Origin: Oxytricha trifallax
Taxonomy: Eukaryota > Ciliophora > Spirotrichea > Sporadotrichida > Oxytrichidae
DNA: 64,000 nucleotides
Direction of reading: 5' to 3'
Assembly: GCA_000711775.1 (NCBI GenBank)
Contig: ARYC01001461.1
Coordinates: 31,282 to 95,281 of the forward strand
Positions 1-12,059 of this stretch are shown one piece after another. Below the pieces are notes generated by a model, which searched no databases, was not told where the DNA came from, and saw nothing but the letters and a program-made list of their open reading frames with translations. The position numbers and the translations under genes were made by a program. Each line of letters begins with the position of its first letter. Position 1 is the first letter of the stretch.

Positions 1-1722
1 CATTTAGAGGCAATTATTAAGAGCATAGTTATTGAACTATCAGATAACTCATTGCCAGGCTATTATGGGTTGATTAGACTCACCCTGTTAATAAAACCAA
101 ACTTGAAAGCGGGACTAAAATGGAACGAGCAAGAGGTGACTTTCCTAGCTCAAGCGTCGGCATCCATTGGCTTTGCTTAGTAAGAAGCTTCAATAACTTG
201 TGAAAAACCCAGAAACTTTATTTGGCAGTAAACATACTCGAAATTACTCACTATTTAAAATGAGGAGCGCTTGTTCGCTATTTCAATTTTAAGAAAAATA
301 GAGGTTCATCAGGATGAAGGCTAGCATCTGAATAAATTGCTTTCTTTACTTAGCTAACGATAGGTCATCTCTAAATTTCTGTTCGAGAAAGAATAGATTT
401 CTCTAAACTTACACAGCCTTATTCTGGTAATAGAAAGCTCAAGTATCCTCTTTCTAATATTTAGGCTCTCAAGTCAATCGAATCCGAGTGGATAAAAACA
501 GCAGTTAAGGCAAAGAAAAGAGAGCTGGCCATCACAGATTCGAGACTGCGTTGACCATGAGGAGTTTATCACTTTGTCTAAGATGCTGGAGCTTTAGAGT
601 CAGGTTTATCAGCATTCGCAATTTCAAGCTATAATTGAAAGTTTGGTAATAAGTGCTAATGAAGACTGCTCAATAATTGATATGCCAACTGGATCAGGAA
701 AGACTTGGATTCAGGCTCTTGTTGCTTACTACTATGCCTTAAAAGGTTTGAAAACAACAATTATTGAACCAAATGAAATTTTGTAAATTTAAACCGATAA
801 AAACTTTGGGTTCATCTATGAGAATATTAAGGTAGTGGGCATTGCTACTTATTATAAACATCCTTACAGGAGGACATAATAATTTTAAACGAGTTTGATT
901 CTATTATAGACTAAGCCTCGTTCTTTTCATTGGGTAATACTATAACTGGGTTCTGGATCCTCTAAAATAAGAAGGTTTTCGCATTTTCAGCAACATACAC
1001 GAAACATCACAAAGTTTTCATTGATGAGACGATAAAGAAGGCAAAGGTTTTGAGCTTCTAGCAGAGCTACTCTTTTCAAAAGAGAATTAGGAGTCACATG
1101 TCTGCTCAGTTATTTTAACTAAGGATAAAGACGACATTCAATAGACAATATTAAGAGAAATTGATTAACGCCTCGACAATGAGCACATATTTGTCAATGT
1201 AAATTTCAGTGAGTATGAGGACTACAGTGTTAAACAGTCATATTGAAGTTAGTATGAACTTTAGTTATCCATTAATTAGCAATGCAGACAATAGATTAGA
1301 GAAAAAGAATAAGTACTCTGATAATGAATAAGAAAAACAGTGTTAGCTGTGAGTCAAAGTTTAAGAAAGACGCCTCTTCTATGGTAGCGTGCTCAGTTAA
1401 TTCTGAGAGAAGGTTGTGGCAGATGCTGGGCAGAGGCAACAGAAGTCAAGGAGTATCAAGAGGATTATATATCTTTAAGACTATGATAGCGAAGCTCATT
1501 TTTGGCAGCATCTGAAGTTATTTGATAACCAAAAGATGAGGAGGCTTCACGAAGTGTTGAAACTATTATCGAAGAAGTGAAGTAACTAGAGGCTAAACGA
1601 CTTTGATGAGGATGTATAGCAGAGCGGTGACCCTATAGCATCCTTGAAGGATTTTAAAAACATAGCTGGATACAAATTTTACTAACATATCACTAAGAAA
1701 TTTGACATGCGAATTGCTCACA
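1..1722 (+). pseudogene. SecA-like DEAD-type helicase, copy A (decayed, 5' cut by window)
   Basis: With TAA/TAG as Gln the first frame is open from base 1 to about 880. It contains Walker A MPTGSGKTW near base 682-708, then a motif Ia-like TTIIEP. After a frameshift near 872 come a motif II-like stretch, LNEFDSII, and motif III FSATYT near 1000. After further shifts near 1108, 1260 and 1480, motif VI appears as QMLGRGNRSQGVSRG near 1411-1455. The order and spacing are those of superfamily 2 ATPases, and NEFDSI recalls the DEVDSI of SecA; that assignment is an inference. Three other copies lie in this window (12.1-13.2, 24.0-25.7 and 50.2-52.7 kb), so this is a mobile-element protein. At least four frame breaks make this copy a relic. 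It ends against an inverted-repeat element. Confidence 0.75.
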
Positions 1723-2762
1723 GTTAATATTGATATAATAGATAAAATAGGAAATTTAAAATGAAAATTAATCAAGGAATTAAAAGAAAAATATTAACTG
1801 CCATTAATTAGATTGTATCATAAATTAAATTTGAGAGCAACTAAGCAGGATTATGACTATCTTTTTAAACAGCTTAATTGCTTAGTAGTTAATTATTATA
1901 ATAATTTTAATATTAAAAGTTAGATTAATTAATTAAATCTTTGAGCAAATAAGCAACTGATCAAACGCATAATTATCTGCTTATCTGATTAGAAACATAA
2001 AGATGAGCAACTAAGTAACTGAGCAAAGTGAGAAGAATATGTTTATTAGCTTAATTTATTAATTAGATATAAAAAGCAATTGCTGTTCAGTATATTGATA
2101 TAGATGAAGCCTCCGTGACTCCTCCTCGCCCAGTCGTCATGATCATCTTACTCGTTCTCCTCGTAATCGGTACCCGTGCTTGAGGCATCTGCCTTGTCAC
2201 GCTCTACGTATATCTTGTATAGATATCTTGCAAAATCCACTCAGCTGAAAGGGAAAGCATGCTCTCTCCCATCTGGCTGCATCTTTTGTTTGCATACTGT
2301 GGTTCTTTCCATACATGCATCATCTTCAGCTTGGCTTATGTCTTCGAAAGGAAGATCGTTGATCGTGGTCACCACTAATGCATCCTTGAGGGCCATTAGA
2401 GTTTCCAGAGGTATTCGAGACCAAGAAACCATAACCTCCTTCATTTGCTTAGACATTTAGTTTATTTAATTAATAATATCTAATTGATAATTTAAGTTAA
2501 TAAACAATTTCTAAACACTTTGTTCAGAAGCTTATTTGCTCAAAGATTTAATTAATTAATCTAACTTTTAATATTGAAATTATTATCATAATTAATTACT
2601 AAGAAATTAAGCTGTTTAAACAGATGGTCATAATCCTGCTTAGTTGCTCACAAATTTAATTTATGATACAATCTAATTAATGGCAGTTAATATTTCTTTT
2701 AATTCCTTTATTAATCTTCATTTTTTAATTTTCCTATTTTTATCTATTATATCAATATTAAA
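1723..2762. mobile_element. 1.04-kb inverted-repeat element with a cargo ORF
   Basis: Bases 1723-1985 and about 2515-2762 are inverted copies of each other, roughly 90 percent identical by eye. Both arms start with TTAATATTGATATAATAG. The 530-bp centre is less AT-rich and holds a minus-strand ORF. The element starts where the copy A helicase ends, so it probably inserted there; a TA or TTA target is possible but not proven. No transposase is present, so it would depend on one in trans. Confidence 0.8.
1818..2456 (-). CDS. hypothetical 212-aa protein inside inverted-repeat element
   Basis: The frame starts at an ATG (MSKQMKEVMV) and is open under the ciliate code for 212 codons until a TGA inside the left arm. 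The first 130 residues look truly coding. They are mixed and acidic, with EDDACMERT near residue 45, KMQPDGREHAFPF near 60, and an Asp/Glu-rich DYEENEQDDHDDW near 105-118. Beyond about residue 135 the composition is that of the AT-rich repeat arm, so the original end is uncertain. I do not recognise a domain. It could be a captured gene piece or a transposon accessory protein. The flanking arms suggest it moves with them. Confidence 0.5.
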
Positions 2763-2869
2763 TTGAGATTGTGTATGTTGTATGTTACAGCTGTGATGTA
2801 ATTGATATAATAAATTTTTAAATAATATTTAAATTTAATAAATGTAATCGTTTTAGAATTTTATTCTGT

Positions 2870-5570
2870 TGATAGAGTAAGGCTCTTCTATTAGCTTAAT
2901 GGTAGTTCTATCTTCCTCTTTCTTTGCTCTGTTTTTCAGTAACATCATCATCAGCTTGTCTTTCCAGACGGAGTCTTAAGTATTCTGGAGATCCTCCAGA
3001 AAGTAAGCTTCTGGTTATTTGCTCTGTCTTCGCGAAATCTTTATATGCTCCAGCAATTTAATCAAGTCTATACGAGGCTCTTATTTTCTTTAAATCCACT
3101 CCGGTAGTTACCCGTTTTAGTAACTCAATTCTTTTTCTAGTGCTTGTTAAACAATCACTGTCTCTATAATCTTGTTAAGGTGGGAGTTGACTATTTATAA
3201 TTTATAATCAGAAAACTTTAAATTTATAATTAATCTATTAAACTAAATACGTATACTTTTTAAACTTATCAAAAATGGAAACATGATTAAAAGCAGTTTC
3301 ATCTTCTTCTTCCTCGTCATCTTCATCCTTATCCTAGTCACTCCCCTGTCCCCTCCAAGAGAAGCCTTGCGAAGCTTCAGTCTGCTCACACCCCAGGTCC
3401 TACCAAGTAGGACCGCTATAAAAAACTTTTAATATATCTTTTTTGAAACTTATATTTTATGTGAGTGCTGTTGGTCCATCTGCTTCTGATTAGTTAGAAT
3501 ACCTTTCAATATATTAAGTTTTTGATTAAATTAATTAATTTCCTATTATAAATCATGATTATAGATCTTGTGTTTTCACTCTGGGTAATGTTCCCACATT
3601 CTTGCTAAGGAGCACCAACCTAACCTCTTTAATGTATTCTGGGATTTTTCCCGGCTTCAACCAGTTTAATATCTTTTCACATACTGATTTAAGAATAGTT
3701 TTTGACTTCACTCGAATTTTCCTACCAAACTCGTCTGGGCCTATAGCTCTATTGAAGTTACATTCCTTGATGCTTCTTTCAACGCCGTTTATAATGATGT
3801 ACTATTCAAGGTCTGCTTAGTTTGTGATCAAAGAATCTCATACTTAGGGGTTCTCCCAGTTCTTCTATCTCTCATGTAAGTATAGCTTGTTGCTCACCTA
3901 GATTTATTTTTTCTCCATTTATTAGTAGGCTTTTGATAGGTTCCGCTTGTTTTTTACTCTTGATTAGCCTCTTCACAAAGTAGGAAAATCATTTTAAATT
4001 ATTTCTTTCCATGTCTCGAATTGCATCAATCCATTGTACTTTACTTTTCTCGAATAGGTTGTAAAATACGATCTTATTGTTCCTAATTGCCAAATCTGGG
4101 GGGCTAGTTATACCAGTGTTTAGTCTTGCTATGTCTTTCTAGTTTTTCTTCAAGACATTTTGTAATACGATTGTCCAAATCTTTTTATGTTAGTCTCTTT
4201 ACCTCTTCTATGAATGTCTTCCTGCATGATTTCCTAATATTTGATATTCTATAACCCTTTTCTTTATCTTTTAGCTTTATGTCAATTTTTTGGTATTTTA
4301 TTATCAGCCTTGCTTAAATAGACTTATGGTTTGTTAATCCTAGTTAGTTCTTTTCCCAGCAAATCGTTTCCACATATTAGAAATTAAGTCTGGTTGATTT
4401 CCTTTAGTGTGAGTTTCCACTCCTTATGGAATCGACTCTTTCAACCTGTCTTTTTCAGGTCTTTAGCTTAGCTCCTTTATCTGAAATTTAAAGTCTCTCA
4501 TCACTATAATTCTTTAGTTTTTGCTTTTTAGTTTCAACGATTTTATCATTAAAGATCAGGAAAAATAAAGTTTTTGTCTTCTACAATAACCTCGAGTCAA
4601 CCTCCTTTCCTCTAGCTGCAGTTGACTCAGGAAGCTCAAAGTCGAAATGGAACTAACTCTAACTCCTCTTGAAAAAATAGGGTGCCAAAAGTGACTCCTT
4701 ATTCAAATAATAAACAAAAAGCATCTAACAAAGCAATATAGAATAGTGTTCCAAAGCCAGACAGAAATAAGCAATATCCTTTTCCAATTATTGTTATTCA
4801 TGCTCTCCAAAAATTCACGTTTTTCACTAAAGATTAACCTGAAGAGAAAGGGAAAAATTTTGTTTAACCTGATCTTTAATGATTAACCTGTTCTAAAGTT
4901 CCTTGACTTCCTCATTCCAATATAAGGGTATTCATACTGTAAATATGTGCAGCGGAAATTCCTCCATATCTAAAATGTTAGCCACAAATTATCTCATACT
5001 TTTGATCGTTTTTATTTGAAATTTATCACAATTTATTGCTAGAATGGCGCCATTCTGGCTAACTGAGTTTGCTTTATATCTATATTGTTTTGCCTACTAT
5101 CCTTTGCAATCTAGTTTCTACTAGTCCAATAAATTCTGGTCTTTTCATTTCAAATATTTCTATCATCATCTGGTCCTATTTCAACTTATAATTAAGTTCT
5201 AATACATTCTAGATGCAGATACTTAGTTCAAAGGTTTTGCAGAGAATTTGTCTTTTGTTGCTGATTTTAATGTCCTAAACTTGCTTCATTTTTTTTCATT
5301 CTTTTCAACCCAACCCTCAACTTCTCTCTCTCTGGTTGGTAGAATTAGAGGTGACGACCATTATCTATAGGTACACTAAATTTCTCTAAGTTTCTTATGC
5401 TAAAATGGTTAACTTATTTTGGGAATATTTTTATCTGATTTTGTTTGCTCTTCTTCGAATAATCATATTAATCTCTCAGTGATTTTTGCTTCTCATTTTT
5501 GTTTTAATTTCTTTATCAGCAAAAACTGGTAGCTTTCTTCTTGACTGTTTAATCTCACTCATATCTGCCC
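2870..5570 (-). pseudogene. LINE-type (non-LTR) retrotransposon L-A, interrupted
   Basis: Reading leftward from about 5560 there is a possible start (MSEIKQSRRKL). An endonuclease-like stretch near 5170-5080, FEMKRPEFIGLVETRLQ, resembles the APE-type endonucleases of LINEs. The reverse transcriptase fingers follow near 3800-3590 (ECNFNRAIGPDEFG, then KIPEYIKEVRLVLLSKN), closely matching the LINE at 42.8 kb. Catalytic motif A (DLQNTQDSVWKDKL) is displaced to about 3010-2900, so the RT is split by about 370 bp holding an acidic gene module. Many frame breaks show it is dead. It belongs to the same family as the relics at 33.9-35.2 and 42.1-44.9 kb. Confidence 0.75.
3190..3560 (-). pseudogene. 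acidic two-exon module inserted in LINE L-A
   Basis: On the minus strand a small exon (3525 to about 3479) leads into an intron-like stretch whose donor reads ATAAGT. It ends at TTTTTTATAG near 3424, followed by an exon starting GGTCCTACTTGGTAGGACC and running into a Glu/Asp-rich tail (DKDEDDEEEEDE). The same exon-intron-exon order, recognisable at base level, occurs at 40.54-40.77 and 43.59-43.80 kb, where the donor is GTAAGT. The mutated donor and an apparent frame change mark this copy as decayed. It separates RT fingers from RT motif A, so it came in after the LINE. The function is unknown. Confidence 0.6.
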
Positions 5571-5599
5571 GCCTTTTTTTTTACCTTTATTTAAATATT

Positions 5600-7200
5600 T
5601 TTAAATAAATTAAACATTAATGTAGAAACATAAAAATAAAATGAAATCTTAGCGGCCCTTAGATGGTTGTTGCCTAAGTTCATGAATATAATTAATCTAT
5701 TGCTAACTTTAATAAAGATATGAAAATATTATTAATGTAGTTATATTAATCGCAGACTAAATGCGAATAACTTCTATGACTGTCTAGTATCAATTGATAT
5801 CTTTATATTTTGTTATAAAAGTATATTGTGTTATGTTGATGACAACTAAATATATAGCTTTTTTCCTTTTTCTTGTTAATAAAAATTGCCACCGCTTAAT
5901 TTACTATATTAATTTATTGAATTAGCTTCTAGTGTTCTTAATTTCATTTCGATGACTAATTTATTCATTAAATGATTGTTGTATTATTTTACCTTCTTTA
6001 TTAAAAAATGAGTATTAATACATTTGTGTAGAATTAAATGCGCTTGTTTAAATGTTTTTTCAGATTAGTCTTTTCTTCAAACAATTAGTACAACAAACAT
6101 CACACTATTGGAAATCTGTTTATAATTGATTTTAGTTTTCCATACTCCTCTCATTAATAATAATTACTAATAATTAAATTTCCTCTTATAATCATAGTTA
6201 CTGAGTTTATGTTTCTATGCTTGCTATAATTTTAGGAGCTCTGAAAGTTATTAAAGAAAAAGGCGAAATGTAAAAGTTACAAAGGCTCTACTGATGAAAT
6301 TAAGTCAAAGTTATTTGTATCACTATCAACTTGTTTATTTGATTTGTCTTTTTTTCTTGCTCGTTATGTTTACTTTATTAAAATTAATTTAAACGACTTT
6401 TATATTATTTCTAATGCATATCAAATACTTCGATTTGAATTTATGAGAATCGCTAAGATTGAAAAGATTGAAATTAAGTTAAAATATTAATTTTAGTCAA
6501 GAAGGTATACGAAAACTTGCCCAAGACAGCTGAAAGCTGTATCTTAAACTAGATTCGCTAACTGTGTCTACTCAAGTGAATGATCTTATTCCTCAGTTAC
6601 TCTAATAAAGTAAGTTCGAAAATATTCTTATTTAGTGTGCACATTATTATTTTAATTTTATTAGTATAAAAATTAACAAATAAAATTTCATAAGATGTCA
6701 ATTTTATCGATGTTGACGCATGCAATGAGATCGTTAAAGATTTACCAGGATTTAATGTTAAACGAAATATCTATTAATTATATATGATTCTTGTTAAGAA
6801 CTTACATTTGTTTGAATAAATTGAAACTAACTTATTTTGAATAAGTTGTTTAGCTATATTTTAAGTAATTATTAAGAAATAAGTGTATTGGTTTTAGCAT
6901 TTAAAATTTATCAAATATAAATAAATTATAAAATTTCAATTATAATTATATAAAAATTATAAAGAAATGAAAAACAATAGAATATAATAATTATGTTTTA
7001 AATTAAACCATTAATTAAAGAGTTAGAAAATTAAAAATAACTTAAGACTCCCATAAAAATATCAATTGTATAAATAAATAAAAATTTCAAGATAAAAATA
7101 GGAATTTATTTTATAATTGTATATTAAATTAAATATAATTATAAATATTAATTTAATTATTAAATTAGATAGAAACTTGCTCTGGGTTTGTAATATAATG
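5600..7200. other. AT-rich stretch, no gene seen
   Basis: The stretch is very AT-rich with frequent TGA in all frames. I see no conserved motif, repeat arm or long ciliate-code ORF. It separates the LINE L-A from the next intact ORF. Confidence 0.6.
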
Positions 7201-7303
7201 AATCCTTACCAGGTCTATCTAGAGCTCTCTTCACAACCTAGTCCCTAAGGACTAGGAAAGGGAACACTGTTGGGCAACCTACAGTGAATCTTCAATTGAA
7301 CAT

Positions 7304-8635
7304 ATGATCATCGAAGACAGCTAAAGACTATTTTTATATATTAAAAAACAAACCGAGTCCGACCAAGATTCATCTTTGGATATAGATGATAGGTACTACT
7401 AAATACTAACCAAACAAAACACGCATACCCTAAACCAAACTCTTGAATGGTGCTAAAGGATAACACAACCTCACCACAGCAAACTTAGCTAAAAACAAAT
7501 CCTAATAGACGACTACTAGGTCGAAGACTAACATAGAGATTTAAGCGCTTTTGCACAAAACTTCTTGGCTAAAACAACCAAACAGAACTTCAATCATCCC
7601 ACAAAAGACGATTATATCTCTGGAGAGAGCAACTCATAAACGAGAAAAGATACTATAGAAATCTCAAGCTGTCCCAAAAGAAAAATGCTTCAAAACACAT
7701 CACCAGGAGACCCCTATACTAAAACCCCACAGTAGTCATTAGGTAACACTGTCATTAGAGACTACACAATAAATGACTCTACAACTCAAACCCAACAATA
7801 CAAACCGTTCTTCTTCAATTCCAACAAGACTAACTCTCCAAAACCAGAGACCGAAGGAGCTCATAACTCCTAGATTCAGACACAACATTCGGTCCCCAAC
7901 TACCTAACAAAGATATTAAAGGAATCACTCCACTTGACCTCAAATATATGCGAAGAATCACCCAAAATTCAAAACTAGGTAGTAACACAGGTACTAAATA
8001 TCAACTCTGAATAAGGGGTACTAAATAGGGAATAGAAGGACATCAGAAATTCCAAAAGAACAGAAACTGCTCAGAATCTGATCAAAGATTCAATAGAAGA
8101 TATAACTAAAATACATATACTTATTTACTAGGGGATTAAACCTGACATCTTACTAGAAACCAATAGAGTTCAATAAATTCTAACTACAAGCAACACGTTT
8201 TAAATCATGTAACATGATAAAAGATATAAGCTATTATAAAGACTCATTGATTCAAAAAAAGTAAGAATGAATCCACGATTTGAAAAATGGGAGATCCAAC
8301 TCTTAAACTAATTAAGCTCCATTTATTAAGGAGAGCTATAAATAAGAAGCATACAAGAGAGAGAGAGCACTTCTCACCAACGATAAAAAACAAAGTTCCT
8401 TAGAAAAATTCCACGTTGGTATACCTCTTCCCACTATTAAACAACCCTCCTTTCAAGCCAGAATTAGACAGAGAAAGGAAAACAGAAAGAAAAAGAAATG
8501 GCTAAAGAAGATGACAGAGAAGAAGAAAATTAAGAATTTTTAGTGAATTAGTTAATGACCATATTTACTATCACCTTGAACTTATAAAAGGGCTTGTCCC
8601 TTATATATATATATATATATTAAACATATTATTGA
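7304..8635 (+). CDS. intact 443-aa Gln-rich protein, unknown function
   Basis: Under the ciliate code one frame is open without interruption from a TGA at 7199 to the TGA at 8633. The first ATG at 7304 (MIIEDSQRLFLY) gives 443 residues, many of the glutamines encoded by TAA/TAG. The protein is hydrophilic. It has a Ser/Thr/Asn/Gln-rich middle (residues about 100-230), a more regular, probably helical part (about 240-340: NLIKDSIEDITKIH, LLQRLIDSKKVRMNPR) and a basic-then-acidic C-terminus (EKGKQKEKEMAKEDDREEE near 400). No catalytic motif is visible. Its length and lack of frame breaks, among so many relics, argue for a gene under selection or a young element. An ORF1/Gag-like nucleic-acid-binding protein is possible but unsupported by any motif. 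Confidence 0.65.
8590..8622. repeat. (TA)n microsatellite
   Basis: About ten TA units lie within the 3' end of the 443-codon ORF and may have extended its C-terminus as a Tyr/Ile run. A similar TA run occurs at 17778-17795. Confidence 0.8.
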
Positions 8636-8639
8636 TCGG

Positions 8640-10370
8640 GGGTCCCCAGAGACCTCAATGTGATCACATTATTATTATTTTTACTATCATTAAATGAAAT
8701 GAAATTATATTTTGTTAATGGATAAATTATTTAAAATGTTATTAGAGTTAAAATTCTCACGAAATTAGAAGTGTATATGTTAAAAGAATATTGGTTTATT
8801 TGTGATATATAATTATTCATTTGGAAAAGTCTATTTAAATGCAAATAAATTTATAGTAAAAACAGTAAGATCATTTTTTATCTCTTTGCTGTGGATAAAT
8901 ATGTGCATAAACTACGAATTATTTAATAATAGTAAATATAGTTTGTAGATATGGCTAATATTTGGCATCAAAGAAGTTCTCGGGAGATTACATTGGCACT
9001 TAATCATTATATATTCTTATCTGATTAGTTTAGGATAAACATGGAGCTGTAGACTACCTTTAAACCTATATTTTAATAGTAAAAGTGTTATTACTGGTAT
9101 TTTCAACGTCTTTCTCTAGTCCAGTATTGAGTCTGAAAATATAAATATCAAAGTATTTAAAATTAATTTTTGAAAATGAATTGTAACAAGGAGCTGACAT
9201 TTTTGATTTATTCTAAAACATAAGAGTAATCTTTTTCTCCCATAGCCATTTCATAGATTATTTAAGACGCTATTATTTCAGTATCGTTAATTATGGTAAA
9301 GTGAAAGAGTAAATAAGAAGAGTATATGATCTGTGCCTGATAATAAACTGAATTAGTCTTAGACTTTTTATTACATGAATGAAATTTAGATTTATGAATT
9401 TATTTATAGTAAATAAAGTTTATCTATAATAAAAATTTTCATAAATCATGTGAGATATGTAGTATTATATTCTAACCGTATTTACTTTTTAAAAAAGTAA
9501 ATTTAATTGAGCTATTCATTTAAATTGATCTTGATTTTACTTATATTTAGCAAATATTTTGGAATCTACATTATTTTTATAAATTGAGAATAATTAATTT
9601 TATTATTTTGCTATATGTATTCTCAAACCTTGATTTAATACTACAGCATAAAAATAAATTCCTTGAGTTCTAATTAATTCCTAATGGAAATAATTAGTTT
9701 TTATTTGTATATAACTAAACCATATAACTAATAAATGTACTTTAATTAGCCTCTGCTAACTTAAGGATCTTTATTAGTTTGTAAGTACCTTTGAATATTT
9801 AATTCAGGAATAATCATTAAATATCTTTAATTTTCATTATAAATTTATCATAACTATATTAAAAGAAATGGATTTAGAAATTTTTCTGCAGTAAGCATAA
9901 TTTATTATAATCATAGGAAAATCCGATACTGTTCTCATTTTTCATCAATATGACTTAAAGATAAAAAATTTAAATACTATAATAACAACATACTTTTATA
10001 AGACTTTTTATGATCGAATTGTCTGCAGCAACTTACAAATCATCCGATTCAGGAACAATTTAAATTCTAACCTTCAATAAATTCATTAATAATTTGATTT
10101 GGATCTCATTTCTGATGATTCAATTACATTTAACGTACTATTTTCTCATATACCCTCGCAAATAATCTGTAAAATTTGTTTGAAAATTTAAGTTAAAAAA
10201 ATTTATAAAAACTCAACTTTTTATTACAGCTTCTATTATATAAAACGACTAAACCAATTAATAATTGGTATGTTTGCCTAATAAGTCAGTGCTGAATTAA
10301 ACTTGAATACAACTTCAAACCAATAATGCTTTCAAAGTCTTTGAATGTTAACAGGTTGTCGTCATTAAGT
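8640..10370. other. AT-rich stretch, no gene seen
   Basis: I see no conserved motif. A short segment at 8650-8690 (GACCTCAATGTGATCACATT) recurs in similar form at 27866-27900, so the left edge may be the end of a dispersed repeat. Confidence 0.5.
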
Positions 10371-10379
10371 CAAGATTCT

Positions 10380-11100
10380 ACAATAATTTATGATAGCTTT
10401 CCATTATTCCTGCTTCAGTTAATTACCTCAAGAAAAGCGGATAGCTGTTGAAGTTTTAGGCTGTGCTGTCATTTGAGCCTTCCCCAAAATAAAGTCTACG
10501 ACTCATCTATTGCTCAAACTTAATGCCTCTCTGTTGACCTTAGCTTCAATTTTCACTTCCGATCATTTGGTATAATTATGTCTCAGATTTTACTCATGCA
10601 GCTAAAAGAACGATTGCATAAACTTTGTGATAACTTATATATCATTTTCCTCGAGAAGTTAAAGTATACCTTTGTCCTTTTCTTTTATACTCTCAATGAG
10701 GTAAAGATCAGATGCAAAGAATGAAGGAACTCCGAAATCTTACTTTTGAAGTATTTCAATCTTCCCGATTTTTCCTATGATTATATTTTTATGAGAGGCT
10801 AGATCTATTTGTGTTGTTATATTTGGTCTGCGACAGCCATCGATAATGTTTATTCTTTTTTTACAAAAATAATCCGGTAGCTCTCTTCTTCAGTATTACC
10901 TGAGTCAACTTACTTATCAGATAAGAACTATCATCTAGGATATGTTCTAGAAAATTTCTTGCAAAAATTTATATGTAGTAACGATACTTCATTGTAGAGA
11001 ACATGAAAACAACTTTATTTGAGAAATACCATAAACTAGTAAGCGATTTTCCAAGAGGTTAAAAGGGCTTTTTCTATATGAAGCTGTCATACTCTTCAAT
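10380..11100 (-). pseudogene. decayed coding region, unknown protein
   Basis: Read leftward with the ciliate code, bases about 10880-10380 encode a protein-like sequence in one frame. Examples are GKIGKIEILQKQDFGVPSF, ASDLYLIESIKEKDKG and FMQSFFQLHEQN. Three TGA codons interrupt it, near 10580, 10515 and 10430. Upstream, 11050-10890 gives another coding-like stretch (MFSTMKYRYYIQIFARNF, then SKLTQVILKKRATG) in a shifted frame. Amino-acid use is balanced and unlike the surrounding AT-rich DNA. I recognise no family. It may be a relic of one of the mobile elements, because a helicase relic in the same orientation lies 1 kb away. Confidence 0.35.
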
Positions 11101-12050
11101 TCTCTAAACACCATTTTTAATTTATATGCTTATATTAAGATTCAGCAAAAATTGTATAATAATCGTGCTTTTATAAATCCTTAAATATAACGAAATATAA
11201 ATTTTTAATACTTTTAAAATTCTTAGCATATTATACTAGTTTTGTGCTTGTCTGTGATTTTATTTTTACATTTTTGAACCTTTTAAAATTATAGCAAATG
11301 TTATTTTTCTAATTATTCCCGTTGTATAAATAAAAATTCTAAATCTTATATAGTAATATTTTTATTTATTATTATAAGAGATGATCTTTGTTTTATTCAG
11401 AAAATTAAGTTTCTTTTATTCTCATATTTAAACATTAATAATTTTTTTATATTTCCTATTATTATTATTATTATAATTATTTAATGCTTTACAGAAATTA
11501 TTACTGGGGATTATGATTATACCAACCAGCTTATATATAATCATTAATGCTCTTTCTTCTCTTTAGTACCATTGAAGTTCTGTATTTGGAGACCGGGTTT
11601 GTTTTGGCTCCCAGGATTTTTGTTACCCAGATGGGCGGCTAGTTTCTTAAGGCTTGTCCCCTTCACAATCATGAAGTTTTGTCACATAGGATCACGCAGA
11701 ACTATGCTTCGTGACTGTGCATATTTATTATTCTAAGTTTAAAATAGATAAAATTAAAAAAATTATATTGAAAAAAATAAAAAGAGTTTCTAATTTATAT
11801 GCTAATTATTAAATATAATAAAATTTGATAGAGAAATATAATATTCTTAATTCAAGTTTCAAATAAATTTAATGAAATAATAATATATTTAAATTAGTTA
11901 ATTACGAAATTGGCTCAAGTAGCAAAAATATTAATTTTATCACTTGAGCCAATTTTAAATATTAAAATAAAAATCAAACAATTTTAAAAATATAATTATA
12001 ATAATATTTATAATTAAACCTTTTTCTATAATTTGTCATATTTATAAAAT
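11100..12050. other. AT-rich stretch with one 50-bp hairpin
   Basis: No coding signal is seen. Bases 11908-11957 form a hairpin with arms AAATTGGCTCAAGT / ACTTGAGCCAATTT around a 20-base loop. It is too small for an autonomous element and could be a transposon footprint. A GC-richer patch at 11580-11700 has no ORF I can support. Confidence 0.5.
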
Positions 12051-12059
12051 TTGAATATT

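Noticed and set aside
832..869. 38-nt GT...AG intron in helicase copy A that would restore the frame
   Set aside because: Its translation (VVGIATYYKHPY) aligns with element C's helicase (VLDIESYNKYQV), so it is coding sequence and the break is a frameshift.
3608..3625. Tetrahymena-type chromosome breakage sequence (ACCTAACCTCTTT)
   Set aside because: It differs from the known consensus and lies within LINE coding sequence.
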